Shown: piece by piece, positions 1 through 14,400 of the stretch
Numbering within the stretch: the stretch's first letter is position 1
Layout: each line of letters begins with the position of its first letter
Source: Bathynomus jamesi
Lineage: Eukaryota; Arthropoda; Malacostraca; Isopoda; Cirolanidae
Assembly: GCA_023014485.1 (NCBI GenBank)
Contig: JAJOZX010012228.1
Coordinates: forward strand, 1 to 64,000
Length of the DNA stretch: 64,000 bases
Reading direction: 5' to 3'
Notes under the pieces: model-generated
The model's database searches: none
What the model was told of the DNA's origin: nothing
What the model saw: only the letters and a program-made list of their open reading frames with translations
Translations under genes and position numbers: made by a program

Positions 1-676
1 AAAACTGTTTAAATTTCCCTTGGACTTGCTGTCTCACTCACTTTTCCCCACTTCTAACACTCCTCCACCCACCACCACCACACTCCCCCTCTCCCAAACC
101 CCAATGCTGCACACTCTCTCTCTCGCTAACTGTTGCCAGTGCTGGACCCATCCACAATTTTCTGGCATTTTCATTCTGATTTTGTTGATTTTTTGTGCTA
201 TTGTTGCTGTTTAACATACTTTAATAAATATATTTTATAAGCTAAGGTACATAAAAGGGTTTAAAAGTGTATTTTGCAAATGTTTTACTATAATTTTGAG
301 TGTCATTTATTGTGTTAAGGTCCCAATTAAACCTTAGTCTCATTATTTCTTATGGGTTTTAGGTCCCTGCTTTAAATGGATTCACTTAGTGGTGATTTCT
401 TGGTCCCATTATCCTCAGATAATGAGGACCCCTTGTATATGGTATGCCTGAAATTTTAATGTGGGGATATGCTGTATGGTCACGTATCCCCCCTATTACA
501 GCACTGCCTGGCTGTAAATTTGCTTGATACCCATTGCAAAATTTCTAAAAAGTTGACTATTTGTATTTAATAAGAAAATATTTCAGATTCTGTGAATTAT
601 TAGAATAGATACGTATATAAATTTGGAAGTATAGGCCTAACTTTGGAATTGATATACAGTACCTACCTATATTACG
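1..676. other. Upstream stretch without a recognised gene; possible Tigger-like remnant
   Basis: I see no exon here. Around 300-440 there is sequence resembling the 3' end of a Tigger/pogo-type element, ending near 'ataatgaggaccccttgta', but I cannot define its other end. The missing first exon or exons of TRMT2A could lie here or left of the window; no convincing start codon plus donor was found. Confidence 0.3.
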
Positions 677-3028
677 GAGGTTTTCAATTTTTTTTATGCC
701 ACCACACTAACAGACTTACCTTGGCTTGTGTGACACCTCTGGTGCTTAATGTAAAAAGAATATTATAAAACCCCTTATTATGGCAAATATATGTAGCAAT
801 GTATACAGTTACACTAAGAGTAAGAACTTTTTAGTCTGTCTATGGCAGACTATATGAAATAAAGTGCTTTTATTCAGTTTATTACCATGGCTTAATGTGA
901 AATGAGCTTAGTGAGAGTCACACACGTCTAATATTTGGGTGAATAGTTGACAAAGCAATGCACATTTCTTCATTAACAGCTCTGTGAGTCTCTCTTGTTT
1001 TAATATTTGTTAATGAAGAAAAACCTTCACATAGAAAAGTAGTTGAAAATTGTAAAAAGGATTGAGAGAGATCTTTTGGCCAAGCTGAGGTACTGCATTT
1101 GAATTCCAATCCAGAAACTACAAGTTTGACTTCAGCATGTTTTAATTTCAAGCAACAATTATTCCTCAGCTCAATAAGTTCCTCCTCTTCCATCTAAGAC
1201 ATCACACACACACACACACACACATCAGATTTGATAAATGGGTTCCTAATCTAATCATAATTTTCAATGGACAAATCTGGAAAATAGTGGTTCAATTTTT
1301 TCTCCAACATTTCCAAATTAGAAATTCTTTCATTTTACTGTAGTTATTTGAAGAGATGTTTTAGGAACACATTAAAATTCCTGCTCTTTATTTGTTTCAT
1401 TCAAAGTTGAGTTTTCTCTTCTAGAACACTGAGTTTCTGTTGAGGTAAAGATATTTTCTTCTCTCCCTTGTATATTGGTATTCACTTTGCTCAGAATTTC
1501 AAATATATCAGCTAAGTAAGCTAATTTTATACACCAAAATGTGTCCTGTAACAGTTCACAGAACCCTGTTTTACTTTCATACTCAAATAATTCCAACATT
1601 TCATCTTTCAGTTCATAAATATGACATAATACTCAACCTCTAGACAACCATCACACTTCAGTATGCAGTGTAGTAGTAGTAGTTTCAATTTAGACCCCAT
1701 CTCTTCACAAATTTTTGAAAATACATGTGACTTAAGTGGCCTACTCTTAATAAAGTTTATCATTTTAACAACAACATCCATAACATCTTGCAGATCCTGC
1801 CCTATGGTTTTTGAAAGTAATGCCTCACAATGTAAAAAACAGTGAATGAACAAAATTTTATCATTTTGCCAATGATACAAAACCATGTAAATGACCTGTC
1901 ATAGATGGAGCTCCATCTGTGTATATTCCAACACAATTTTGTCCACGACAAATTCATAGATACCATGTATTCATTCAAAATGTTGAAAATATCTTGACCA
2001 TGTGTAGTTTGGGGAATTTCCTTGCAACATAAATACTATTCGATAATTTTGCCTTCATTAATAAAGTGAATAAATGCCAATAATTGTGCTAATCCACTAA
2101 CATCAGTTGATTCATCAATTTGTATGGTAAAAATTGTGCTTCTCATTAAATCACACACAGAAATCTCATTGTTTTCAGACATATCTGTAATATGTCTGGC
2201 TATTGTGTTGTTAGAAAATGGAATTTCTTTTTTCATTTACATAATCAGGTCCAAACACTGTTCGCACAATTGCACTGCATGCTGGAAAAGTGAAAGATTC
2301 CACAATTGTATGCAGTTTCATTTGCTTTGCAATAATTTCAGCTACTAAATAGCTGCACAACTGAGCTTTGTTAGACACTTTGAACTTTTTAATAAATTTA
2401 ACAATCCCTTAAAATAATTCACTGATTTTTCAGCAAGGTGGTTGTGCTTTGTAGAAAAATGTTTCAACTTTATTTGGCACCATACTCTCATTGGACAATT
2501 TTTCACTGCAAATAATACATTCAGGACTAGGATTAAAGTCATCCCCACACCAAGTGAAACCCATTGATATATAACTTTTGCTATATAAACAAAATTTCTT
2601 CAGTTTTTCTCCTCTTTTAGTATCTGATGCACTCGCGATTGATAGGCTTACATTACTACAGGTAGTGCTGGTATAGTCACCTCCCACATTTGTCCATTCT
2701 TCATTTCCATTGTCACCATTAGAGTTTTTCCTCTTAATTACAAATTTATCCATTATCAATTATTAGTAATTAGGGCCTTATTATAAATATCCAATTTTAT
2801 TTTAGCCCTAATATTTCATTTAACAATAATAAAAACACATCAATTTAGATGACTGGTGCCACAAACACAGTTTGTAATTCACTGGTCAACAATATTTTAT
2901 TCTCCTTCACAACGTTCAAGTATTTCTTGTTTTAAATGAAAAAATACATTTTTTATAGATTTTGTTAGGACAGTTAGTAATCTCATGACACACCTAGCAG
3001 CTTGCAATGGCACACCCATTGAAAACCT
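677..3028 (-). mobile_element. Degenerate hAT transposon of the ZBED5-like type
   Basis: Read on the minus strand, fragments line up in the order of a BED-finger hAT transposase. At 2759-2430 is an N-terminal part with 'GFTWCGDD', 'CIICSEKLSNESMVPNK' and a following KH context. At 2236-2036 a segment contains 'IQIDESTDVSG', the DDE-region aspartate motif of ZBED-type hATs. Further fragments lie at 1886-1608 and 1599-1372. At 1193-918 the C-terminal dimerisation segment includes 'FLCEGFSSLTNIKT'. Frames are broken several times, and a (CA)n tract sits near 1202-1224. Short inverted ends containing 'aggttttcaat' occur at 677-690 and 3018-3028; I see no clean target duplication. It is a dead copy just upstream of the first visible TRMT2A exon. 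Confidence 0.7.
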
Positions 3029-3136
3029 GTTATATTAATTTTGTATCATGAATTTATATTGAATTGGAGTATGGTAAATGAAACTATTGGTTCAAACATT
3101 CTAGAATTATCCTAATGCTCATTTTCTTAATTGTAG

Positions 3137-3612
3137 CTGATGTTGGTGATGTGGAAAATCAGAATGTGATTACTGGAGAAGAGGATGCCAATGAAAATCT
3201 TCTGAATGAAGTTGGAGGTAAAAAAAAAAAATAGTATTGTAAATTTTGAACAAATTAGGCCTCTGATAACTTGACTTAAAACCATGTATTCCAAGATCAG
3301 TCTTACCTATAGTAAACTGTTTTTTCATTTATATATTAAATATGAAATAAATGTATCTTTATTGATTTCATTTGATGAATTTCAGAAAATGAGGATGGGA
3401 CCACTGTAGAAAATGAAGATGAACTACTTGCTGAAAAGAAAGATGGTGAATGTGATGCAAATAATGAAGAAAATGGAGGAGAGAGAGAAGCAGTGGATGA
3501 GGAAGTGGAAAAAATTAAAGATGAGCATTATTCCCAAAATAAACCCAATGAGTTTTCATCTGAGAATTTCAAAATTGAGTTAGGAGGATTACCAAAATAT
3601 TATCCATTAGGG
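3137..3612 (+). CDS. TRMT2A: TRMT2A exons 1-2 as seen: acidic N-terminus and start of RRM
   Basis: Exon 3137-3217 follows 'ttaattgtag' and encodes an Asp/Glu/Asn-rich stretch ending in phase 1 at 'GGAG|gtaaa'. Exon 3386-3612 follows 'gaatttcag', continues the acidic tract and enters the first RRM strand, 'NFKIELGGLPKYYPLG', before 'gtgagg'. The frame continues in phase 0 into the exon at 10581. No initiator Met is in the first exon, so at least one upstream exon is missing. These exons are separated from the next by a 7-kb intron full of transposons. Confidence 0.8.
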
Positions 3613-6600
3613 GTGAGGATGCTGTTTTATTTTTTATTGTGCTCAGAGTAAGGTATGTCATTAAAGAGAGGAAATGGTCTAAATTGGTTGGTTGGTCTAA
3701 ATTTTCAGATTATGGTATAAAGTGAGTCACTATTTAGGATATTATTAAATTACAGGTATCCCTCACCATCTGAATGGGTTACGTTTAGTTACTTGCTTTT
3801 GGATAGTGAATAGTGGAACAAATCTATTGAGGAGGGTAAATGTTGGTCAATTGGGGCTTTCAGTATCAGAGTAAACAGTAGTATGCTGCACTGACTTTGG
3901 TCCTTGATCCATAGCATCACCAAAGGCTCCATATTTTCCATAACTTGGTCCCTTGATCTTGTTAGTCTACTGGCACCCTGGGCTGTCACACTCTTAGCCC
4001 TTTCCTTAATCATTGCTGCATTTTTTTATTGTTGCCATTGTCAAAGCTGGTAATCCAACAGTTTTTCCAATTTTTGTTGAGCCTTCACCACATTCCTGCC
4101 ACTTAATAACTTCTAATTTCACTTCCAGGGTGATAGCCTTGCATTGTCTCTCGGCATGGGTGGATATCAGGGTTGGCAAGGGTGTTTTAACAGTCATGGT
4201 AAAACCTGGTAAAACTGAAAAAAAACTGGTAAAACTCTGAAATGCCTAGACCAGTAGACAGTTCATTAAACACAATTATTCAGTTACAAGCATGTGCATA
4301 CACAGGATTTTGTCAAGGGGGGGGCAAATCACTAGCATATATATATTAATTATGAATACTATATATACTATGCATACAATATTTCAGCTGAAGGGGGGGG
4401 TGCCCCAGTTGCACCCCCCTTTGGGTACGCCTATGATTACAAGTAAGTTTAGTATTTGGTACTCTTAAAGAGTGTTACTATCACTGCAGAGTGCAGTCTT
4501 CATCACAGACAGCAGATATACCATCAATACTACCCTGTTGCATACTGTACCCTCTCATTTCAGTCCTTCACCCTACAGACCCACATATGAAGACTATGAA
4601 ATAAATATTCTACATTAAAATTAACCAGTATTCTAAGTTCAGGTAATAGATACTCACTTGACAGTAGCTGCATATTCAAATACATTAGATTTATTATTCA
4701 TATTTTAATTAAGAATTTAAGAAATCAATGACGTTGATTATCAACAATACAGAATAATACAAAACAATGTGTATTTATGCACCATACATGTCTACAGATT
4801 ACAATTAAACATGTACCGGGTATATAAAAAATCCGTAACTTTATATTACAGTAAATACTCTTAAGTCAGACTATATAGGGCTTTAGCCAGTCGACTCATT
4901 GAAAAATCTGACTCATCGTGAATTACCTTAATTACCCCCCCTCCCTATTTACCCTTAAAGAGACATAAATACTCTCTAACCTTTTAAGTTTGATTAGTGA
5001 GAGTCTAATACAGTGTTCAAAATAAACATTAAAAAACAATAAAGCTTTGTTTCACTTACTGTTGCTGGAATTATTTTGAGCGTGAAACACACAAAATTTT
5101 GTTGTTTACCTTTTTGTACAATACAGTATTAAAAAAACACCTCACTTTGTAAAAGAAACAAAATAATAATGGCACTTGACAGGAAATAAAACACTTCTCT
5201 CAGTAAAATAAACAAAAGAATAATAGCACTTGACAGAGGATGAGTCTGACTCATCCCGAATTCCGACTCATTGAGTATTTACTGTATATATAATATTGTA
5301 ACCCTGTTACTGTTTCAGCTCATCCCAAACTGTTTAAATGTTTTCATTAGAGGTCATCATTGTCAGACTCATCACTCATCACATCACTCATTGGCAGGCT
5401 GGCAGCAGCAAGGTGATAATTATTGCCTTCAGGTGACTCGGGTCTTATCTGGGACTGGGAGGAGGTGGAAGCTTCCTTCCACCCAGGTGATGATACACAT
5501 GTACTAGTTTGGCCACACGCTTGTTGCTAAGCCTGTTTTGAAGTTTGGTATGTACCAACCCTGCTGAACTAAACAGGCACTCAATTCCTGCACTGGAAGG
5601 AGGGCATGCAGAAATAGCCATCATGAGCTCGCAGAACCTTTTCACTGGCTCAAGTGTTGAGATGTGTCCTGTGTAATTCCAGTACTTAAGTGGAGCAAGT
5701 TTACTAAGACTCTTCTCAAAAGCTGTCTTTGGGAACATCATTTCATCCTCTGTTTCATAAGTAGGCAGAACCATTGTGAAGTCATCCTCTTGCTCTGTGG
5801 TGAAGCTATGAGCCATTTGCTGCAGCTCCATACTTAAAGTAGGCCTCGTATGTTGATGTCCTCCATCCTGGGCTCCATCTTGTTTGTTGACCTTAAGACA
5901 TCTTACAGTGTTTCAATGAAGTATCCAAGCAGATGCTGAGGTGTCGCAACTTCATGGAAGCATTTCTCTCTCTGTTCAGTGACTTCAGCATGGATGGTGT
6001 TTTTGGCAATTAAATTCAGCCACAGTGCTACACAATCAGTGTTGTGGTCATCCTATAAGCAAAATGAAAGTTTGAACAATCATTAGTATTTACTATTTGT
6101 GACTATAATATACTAAACCTTCTAAAACATTGTAGGATAAATTCTACCTGTAATTTCTAATTTTGGACTTTTACAATCTAAATTCTAATAGCTGGACACT
6201 TATTTAATATTTACTCAGAAAGCATTGAGTGCTTGAGATTTTATCAAGCTGAAGAAGCATATTTTTGGCCTCCACTAAAAGGTGGTGGTTATCAATATGC
6301 TGCTTGATATTTTGCGGGATCACATTGCTATGTTTATGTTTGTCCTGAATTTCGACATACTTTTGGTGATTGGTCACAAATGCTTGAAGACATGTATGTT
6401 GGCTGGTCCATCTGGAAATATGTATAAATATTTTACTAGTGGCTTAAACTACCTAGCTACAAATTATGTAATTGTAATAAAATTATGCATTGTAAAATGT
6501 AAATTCTATTACCTTCGTTGTTCACAGGCAATAATAATAATTGGTACATTGTCATAGAAGTTTTTAACCCTTTCATACCCAAATTAAGTCGAAAAGTAGG

Positions 6601-8378
6601 CGGAATCAGTTGATGCAAAAATCGTCCTTATAACCTTATAAATAAGGTCTAAAATTACTTCCAAAGTTAACGATGAAAATTTCACACACTGGGCATTAAA
6701 GGGTTAACAATGAAATTGTCAATTGGGTAATGTTATAAAATGAATACTGGTTACATTTACCTTGTGTCATTTGGAAGTTGTGATAGGAGCCCTCCCATCT
6801 CTTTGAGCCAGGCTGCGGGTCTATGATGGTTGCAAAAGAATTTGTGTATATCTTTAATGGCAGTGATGATTGGAGTCAGGGTTGCTGTAATTTCAGTTAA
6901 GTTCAGGTAATGAGCACTACAGCCACAGGCAATGAGATTTGGCCTTCAGTCTGTCAGCAACTGTAAAAATTTGTGATTATGATTCAATTAGCAACCACGA
7001 ATTAGTGACAGTTCCCTACCTTGATATACATATTCTTAGAGAAACTTTTGTCAAATACATATTAATGTTATTAAGACAGATGTAGTGGGCCATAGTAGCA
7101 ATAGAAACATCAAATAATAGGTTTTAATCAGCTGTCAGAATTATGTTTACTTTGTGAACTTGCTTCATTTTGGGCTCATTGTCCGAGACAAAGCCAATGA
7201 CGATGGCTCTATACTCTCCTTCAGCATTTACAATAGATTGCTTGGCTAGGTTGAAGCAATACTCGGCAGTTTTTTTTTCCCTACCAGTGTAGACACTAAC
7301 TGATAAGATTTGCCTTTGTAATGGATGATACTGGCCACTGTGGAATCATTTTGGATGTTAGACCAGCCATCTTGAGATAAAACGCAAAGCTTATTGTTAG
7401 TGTCTTTATCTTGCTGTTTACTGTTGCATCTGCTTCATCCAGAAGGGGTCCAGCAAGCTGCTTCCTACTGAAGACCTTTCGTTGCATCATGCCTGGCTGG
7501 TTTTTTTCCATTGCTTGATGAAATGTAGGATCATCAGATGTTTGCTGACTATAAGAATGGGTAGGGTTGGTGGTACTTGGAATTGCAGTCCTTTTCCTCT
7601 CTTATTTTTTATGGTTACCTTGAGTTTGTTGCTGAATGGATGAAACACATTCTTCTTAGGTGTAGAGCTAATAGGCCAGGTGCTAGGCTTATGGCTACAT
7701 CATACATGATGCAGTTGGGCTTCTAATATTGAATACAGACTTGATCACCTACCATGGGTTTGAATTGGCTGGAGTCTAATGGTAGATAACTTATATCAGA
7801 GTCAGACAATGTTGATGCTCTTGAGATACTTGTTGTCAGTTGTACCTATGGCTTCTAGGCATTCGTCTTGAGATGTGGCAGAGCTGGAAGGACTTTTAGC
7901 AGGAAAAGCATCAGAAGCAGGCTCAGCAACAGAAATAGATGTGGTCATATTAGTAACAGGCTGAACAGCAGCAGGAATAGGCGATGCATTACACTTCCTG
8001 GTCACTGTACGTGACTGAGGCCCCTTTCGAAGTAACACACCATTTCTGGTGTTCCTTAACATGGTCACATCACTTTGACACAATCATAAGGCACTTGTTG
8101 CACCGTACTTTCATCTGGGAAATATCTGTAAAGCTGGCCCATACTGGATCTTTTGGCCAACCTCCAAGAGGACCGCAACTGCACTTTAAGTTTGGTCAAT
8201 TTGACATACTCAGTATGAATGTTCAGTGTAGAATGTAGTCAACCTTACAAACTTACAAAATCTGAAAAATTAAACGCAAAATTAGTATTGAATCATTAAA
8301 TTGTGCATTTTGTAATTGCCAGGGACATCAGACTTGTTATTGCACTTAAACATAACACTATTTGTAATAGTTTAGTGA

Positions 8379-8425
<47 letters not shown>

Positions 8426-11400
8426 GTATGCTATCTGGCTGGATAGTAAATCCAGTGCACCCTTAATATATAATGTAATCATAATTTCCTGATGTTGTAT
8501 TCATATTACCAATAAAACTGGATCACCTATACTTTACTCACATTACTACCGTGCTTAATATTATACCATATACTTGTTGCTAAAGAGAAATTCCCAGTTA
8601 TAAAGCATCTTGCTAGTTGCTAAACATGTTTATAAGCTTCAGCTGATTGATGAGCATGCTAGGTGTTGGCATTCGTGTTTTGTGACTGCTTTGTTTGTAA
8701 TTTATTGATATATAGCTGTATCTGCTTTTAGAATAGTTTTTTACATTCTGTAAGGTCAGTGCAGAAAAACAAATTGGTGGTAAACCTGAACAAGCGCTCA
8801 CTAAACACGACTACCAAAACACACGCAGCTCACTCGTTGATCAGTTGGTTTGTAAACACGTTTAGCAAGAGTTACAAGATGCTGTCTCGTGAGTTTTGGG
8901 CACAATGTCCATAAATAACACTTTAAAATGAAATATGGATTTATTTGTGAATTTAAAGTGGAATGTGGTGAAAGTGTATAGTTTTACCCGTGCAAAATGC
9001 TGCTCATACCGAAAAAGAAGTATATAGTATAGTTGGCTGAAGAGTTGAGCTATGCTACCCCTAGACTAGTGGAAAGCATGATGTAACTCAGCCTACCAAT
9101 AATGGGAAAGTATTATTCTTGAAGTAAGGTAAGTCACCCACACACATTTCCTGTGAAATTAACATCATTATCTCCATTACCATCAACATCTCCAACTCCT
9201 ATCACCATTATTATTATTATTATAGAGAAAACAAGCATGTGGATTGTAGAGTGGGTATTAGGTTTTTCCAGGTTTTACCAGGGTAAAAATTGATACTTGG
9301 GTAAAACCTAGTAAAATGATTGAGGTTTTGCCGACCAACCCTGGGCTGGGTATACTTGGCAAGTCAGATGATTTGGATAAGTGAGGGTTGAGTTTGGTTA
9401 ACTGAATATTGGGTGTCAGTATAGGATATTTGAGTAGTGAGTGAGTGATACCTGTAATGGAAATGGGTCCTCAGTTTGTATTCCTATTCATACATTACAA
9501 TTAAATTTTATGAATTATGCTAATTTGGTGTATATATTTAAGTACTATACCTATTAAGTGAATGGCTCCTTTATCTGTAATTAGATTTGAACTGTAGAAC
9601 TTATTTCAATTTATGTTTTTACTTTTTATTGTAGGTTTACTTTTTTGATGTTAATAACGCATTATCAGTATTTTTGTTGAAGAATGCCTTAAATTAAGTG
9701 GTTAGTTATTTTGTTTTAACTTGATTAAAGAAGGGGTGAAGTATGAATATACTAACCTACATTGTTCTTCGTTAAAAAAGTGTGAAAACCTATCTTCTGG
9801 GAAGTGTAGGCTATCATGATCCTACCTACTAAGAAATTAAAATCAGTGACATACTTCAGTAGACTGTTTATAAAAGTTAGTTCTAAAAGTAGCTAGATCA
9901 TCAAGCTACATACAGTATATAATGTTAAATAACCAACAAACTTTTTTGATGGTGATTTTTACATGATTACATGGTTTTTTAATGGTGAATTGATGTCATT
10001 ATTTCCAGGTATTCTGAGTTTGGTAGTTAGAAAGGGGGGTAAACCAGCTTCAAAAATTGGGCTTTGCAGTAAAAAAGATGTAATTTTATTTTGTGTGCGC
10101 ACGCACGCTTTTTTACGAGGAATCTGTGTAACTACGGATTTCATGTAAGGTTAAGTCCTAATATTTTCATTAAACCTATGGGAAGATTATTGAATGCCCA
10201 GTTAGGTTCAACTGTACGCCCTTGACAGTTGGTTAGGTTAAGTCATGATATTTTCGTTAAAACTAATGAAAATATCATGACTTAATCTTACATGAAATCT
10301 CTGAACATTTTAGGGATGTCATGAAATCCCTAGTTAAAAGATTCCATGTAATGTACATCTGTACATACATAATTGAACCTGATTTTTGCTTTCCCCAAAT
10401 TGCTTATATTGATAAAGGTCATGCTTGTTGCCCCACCACTGACCTACACTTTAATGTGGAGTCCAAATTATGATTCACCAAGGAAATCCGAAATCAGAGC
10501 CCTATCCTGGACTCTATTTAATGATCTCCCAATTAGCAGCCCACCATCTTAATCATTATATATACACACCTTTTTTTCAGCACCTGAAAAAGCTATTGAA
10601 CAACACCCTGCAACTGGATGCCCACAAGGTAAAGCCTGGTGGATTGGGGAGGAATGTTGCCTATGTGAACTTCAAAGATGAAGATGCCAGATTCAAAGCC
10701 TTGACAATCCTTAATGGGTATAAATGGCAAGGATCTTCTCTCACAGCAGAAGTAGGCTATTTTTAGTAGTATTTTTTATATTCAACTTTCAAATTAATTC
10801 ATTGATCTCGTTTTAAATCTTTGAATACCCATTTAATACTTCCCATCTACTTCATAGATCTTTATTGATTTCTTTCAAGAAATTTTTTTTTAATAGTACT
10901 GTGTTATAATTCAAGATTATGATTTATGCCAAATATAATTGAAAAAAAAATTAAAGAAATATAATTAAAACGAAGAGTTTAACAAAATATGAAAGAAATT
11001 GCAGAGATTGTAATGTATTGCTTTAATGTATGGTTTTATTTTGGTAATGTGTACCGTCCAGACACCACCTTCCATTACACGAAAATGGGTCGGGGTGAGC
11101 TCCCCGTGTGGCAGGCGAGTAGGCTACCCAGGCTTTCATAGCTTGAGTCCAATCTCCAACAAACCAAGTCACGGGAGTTCGTATATATGTTTTGTTTTTT
11201 TCAGAAAGCGGATCCAGCGAAGGACCCGATGCTGTTGGCTAAAATTGACTTCTTAAAAGTGCCTAAAAAGGAACATGAAATGCTCCCCCTGGAGGAAAGA
11301 ATCCAAAAGGCAGTCACTCCATACCATAACATGCCGTATGAGGAACAGCTCAAGGAAAAAGAGAAAGTCGTGCGTCAGGTGCTCAGAAAATTCGGCAATG

Positions 11401-14400
11401 AGTTATCACAGATGAATCCCGAACTGAAGAAGTTCGTTCACTGGCACAAGATTAGAAGAAAGGGACAAGTATGGTTGATTACTGCTCCTATTTACTCCCA
11501 TCGTGACTTAATATTTTGCTATTAATAATCGTTGTGGTTTGGGATTACTTAAATAAGTAACCAGACATTAATTTTTTTTAGGCTTTTGTATCTCTTCTAA
11601 CATTTTGTTGTTCAGCCTAGCATTTGGATACATTATAAGTATAGAATATGCACCTGACGAACTTGAGGTTAGTCATTGAACTTTTTCCTCTTTCTGTAGA
11701 TCTGCGAGCTTGATGATATAGTAGAGTCACCAGTCAAAGAAGGTTATCGCAACAAGTGTGAATTCACAATTGGTAAATATGTACAGTAATTTTAAATAAA
11801 CAAAGGTTTGGGGGTGTGAAATTGTTGTGCAATAATCAATAGGTGTAAGTTAGCTTACCTTTCTCCAATATTACTAATGTGCCTAGGACTCCTTGAGAAC
11901 ATAAACTGAGCAAAGTGATTTATCATAGAGTGCGAGTCCAAATTAAGGCAGCACCATCCTAGGTTTAAAGTTTCTTGAAACCTACAAATGATGAATGGAG
12001 AAGAAACTCCACAACACAATCATATGCTCCCACTATTTTACGAGAGGTCTCTTACTCTATAACACTATCCTAGAAGCGAGACAATTCCTGCTTGTTCATT
12101 AACATGATAGTTTCTTTTTTTCCATACACTTAATTTATATAGTTGTATTGTGATTAAATTTTTGTACCATAAGATGACCACGTCAACGTTCATATTGCAT
12201 GATATTTCAGGAACTTAGAACGTGTTTATCTTAATAACGATACTGTGTGTTTAGAACAAATTCCAGAATTGTCCCTTTATGAACCACGTTAGCATTATCA
12301 TTGCTTATTCCGATATGATTAACTTGGGGGGGGGGGGGGGGGGGGGGGGGGGGCTCTTTTCAGACTAGCACAGTCAAAAGAAAGTCAGTGCTAGTTTTAA
12401 TTGTTATTTATTAAAATTAATTAGATCTTAGGACACGTTCTTTTGTATGATGTTTTTTTTCACCTTTTTCTCGGTTTAGTTTAGTAATTAGTATCTTGGT
12501 GGAAGAAACATGATGTATATAGAGCAAATTAGAGCATGTTAAGCATTACTTATAGTGTGTCCGAAAGACTTTAAAAGTACACACGAGATTATTTCAATCT
12601 TTTTACTCTTGATTTCATCAGTTTAGGCAAGCCATGTAATCATGATGTTGATAGCATTCTACAAAGAGACGAAGGAAATTCAAACCTACATAACCAAACT
12701 TGTATTTTTTAGGTAAGAACAGCGAATCTGAGAAACCTGTCGTTGGCTTCAGAGTTGCCAGTTACAAAGAGGGTTCTGTTGAAGTAGGACCCATCAATCA
12801 TCTACGTCACCTCAATGAGAAAATGAAGCTTGTTGTCAAGGTACTGAAAAAAAAAAATTTAAAGATAATTTGCTGATGGTATAATGTAAATGATGCCCTG
12901 TGGAACTCGAGGTATTTGAGAAATAAAGTGGTATACGCTGGGCATGACTGAGACAACTTGCTTCCCAAACAGATGCAGTACTTAATCACAAAAATATTTC
13001 AGAGGGGATTATTTATTATTATTTTACTGTTAGTAATAGGCCGTTTCATTTGATTTAAGCTGAGTTAGGCTTACGTTAAAAGGCAAAGCGTGTCGCTCAC
13101 GTAAATCCTTTGGAATGCGTTCGTTATTAATTTTACTATTTGAAAGCCTCATTGAATTGACTCTTCCGATAAATACAGTATATTAATAGAACTATAGCAT
13201 TTAATTACATGGTACCTAATTGTTTAAAACTTCGCAACTATAAATTTCATAAGCGTTTATTTATCATCATGGGTTTTTGTACGTGTTTGATTTAAGGAGA
13301 GAAGTGAGCAACCATACTGAATGGTTAAAAGCCAGAATGATGTATCTGCAAGCAGTGGTGGGCACCGTTAACCAAAAAGTTAACTTCGATAATGATAATC
13401 CGTTAACCCCAATTTTTAACTCCGATAACGATAATCCGATAAATTTTACTACAAAGTTAACGGAAGTTAACAATAATCCGTTAACGATAACTATTTCTTT
13501 ACTAACATTTAAAAAAATCAAGGAAAAAAAGCTTTAAAACCCATAGAAAATGTTTATTTATGTAAAATCCAACAATAAATAGGTATTTAACTGTATTTTT
13601 ATCAAGTTTGCAACTTTTTTGTTTTGGAAAGGCTTCTGGTCAGACTGAGACTCAGAAGTGCCTGAGACAGAGGCGATCTCAATGTCGAGAATTTCTTCTT
13701 GGTGCTCCATGGTTGAAGTTTAAAAGTTGTAGAGAATGCTTGGTAAGAGAGAACTGAACGCTGTCTAGTTGACAATAATACAGAAGAACCTAAAAAAAGT
13801 AAAATATCATCGTATAAAATATGTAACTAAACTAGTAAAATATTAATTCAAACAAAATAGCAAAATTAATTCAAAATATATTAATTATAATATATATCAT
13901 ATTACGTTATATAAAATATTTATTTTACTTAACCTTTTTCTGTGAATTTTCAATAGAAGTAATTTTTCTCTATGTAATTATTTTATCTATGAATTATTTA
14001 GTCTATAAAATAAAAATACTTTGTCCATGAATTATTTTGTCTATGTAATATACGCAATTGTTATTTAATTCGACGACAATATTACAATCAGTGAATAAAA
14101 ACTATTATTCAAATTTTACATACTATATATACTTTTTTAGAGATTTACTAACGCAGTGTAAAAATACTTATTCATTAGTCATTACTATAAATTAATTTTT
14201 CTCAACCGTACATTTTACCATACGTATCTCCATACGTATTAATATATATATAATATTATAGGACTTTTACTAACGTTAAAAGAACCTTCTTACCTTCAAT
14301 AAAAAGCGCACAACCTCCCCTTGCGAGATCTGGAAGCAGACTGAAGTTATGGCGGTTTGAATTCATTCGCGGAGCGGTGATCTTCCGTGAATGACTCCTC

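Larger units (their letters stand above)
3753..9454 (-). mobile_element. Tigger/pogo-like DNA transposon, split by a hAT insertion
   Basis: Terminal inverted repeats 'caggtatccctcac' at 3753 and its near-complement ending at 9454 are flanked by TA on both sides (3751-3752, 9455-9456). On the minus strand at 4170-4013 a psq/CENP-B-type helix-turn-helix can be read ('LEVKLEVIKWQECGEGS'), followed by a CENP-B-like second DNA-binding piece with 'MENMEPLVMLWIKDQSQ' near 3900-3960. The rest of the transposase is missing. It lies wholly in the intron between TRMT2A exons 3612 and 10581. Confidence 0.65.

Noticed and set aside
20..214. Small plus-strand frame at the window start
   Set aside because: Low-complexity Pro/Thr then hydrophobic residues; no splice signals or homology, and it does not join the exon at 3137.
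8381..8423. Direct repeat that could be taken for a CRISPR-like array
   Set aside because: It is a simple AC microsatellite; no spaced repeats of 23-40 bp with unique spacers exist in the window.
13277..13537. 86-codon plus-strand frame rich in Asn-Asp-Asn-Pro
   Set aside because: It reads through the subterminal repeat array of a hAT element and crosses its end and target duplication; a repeat artefact.
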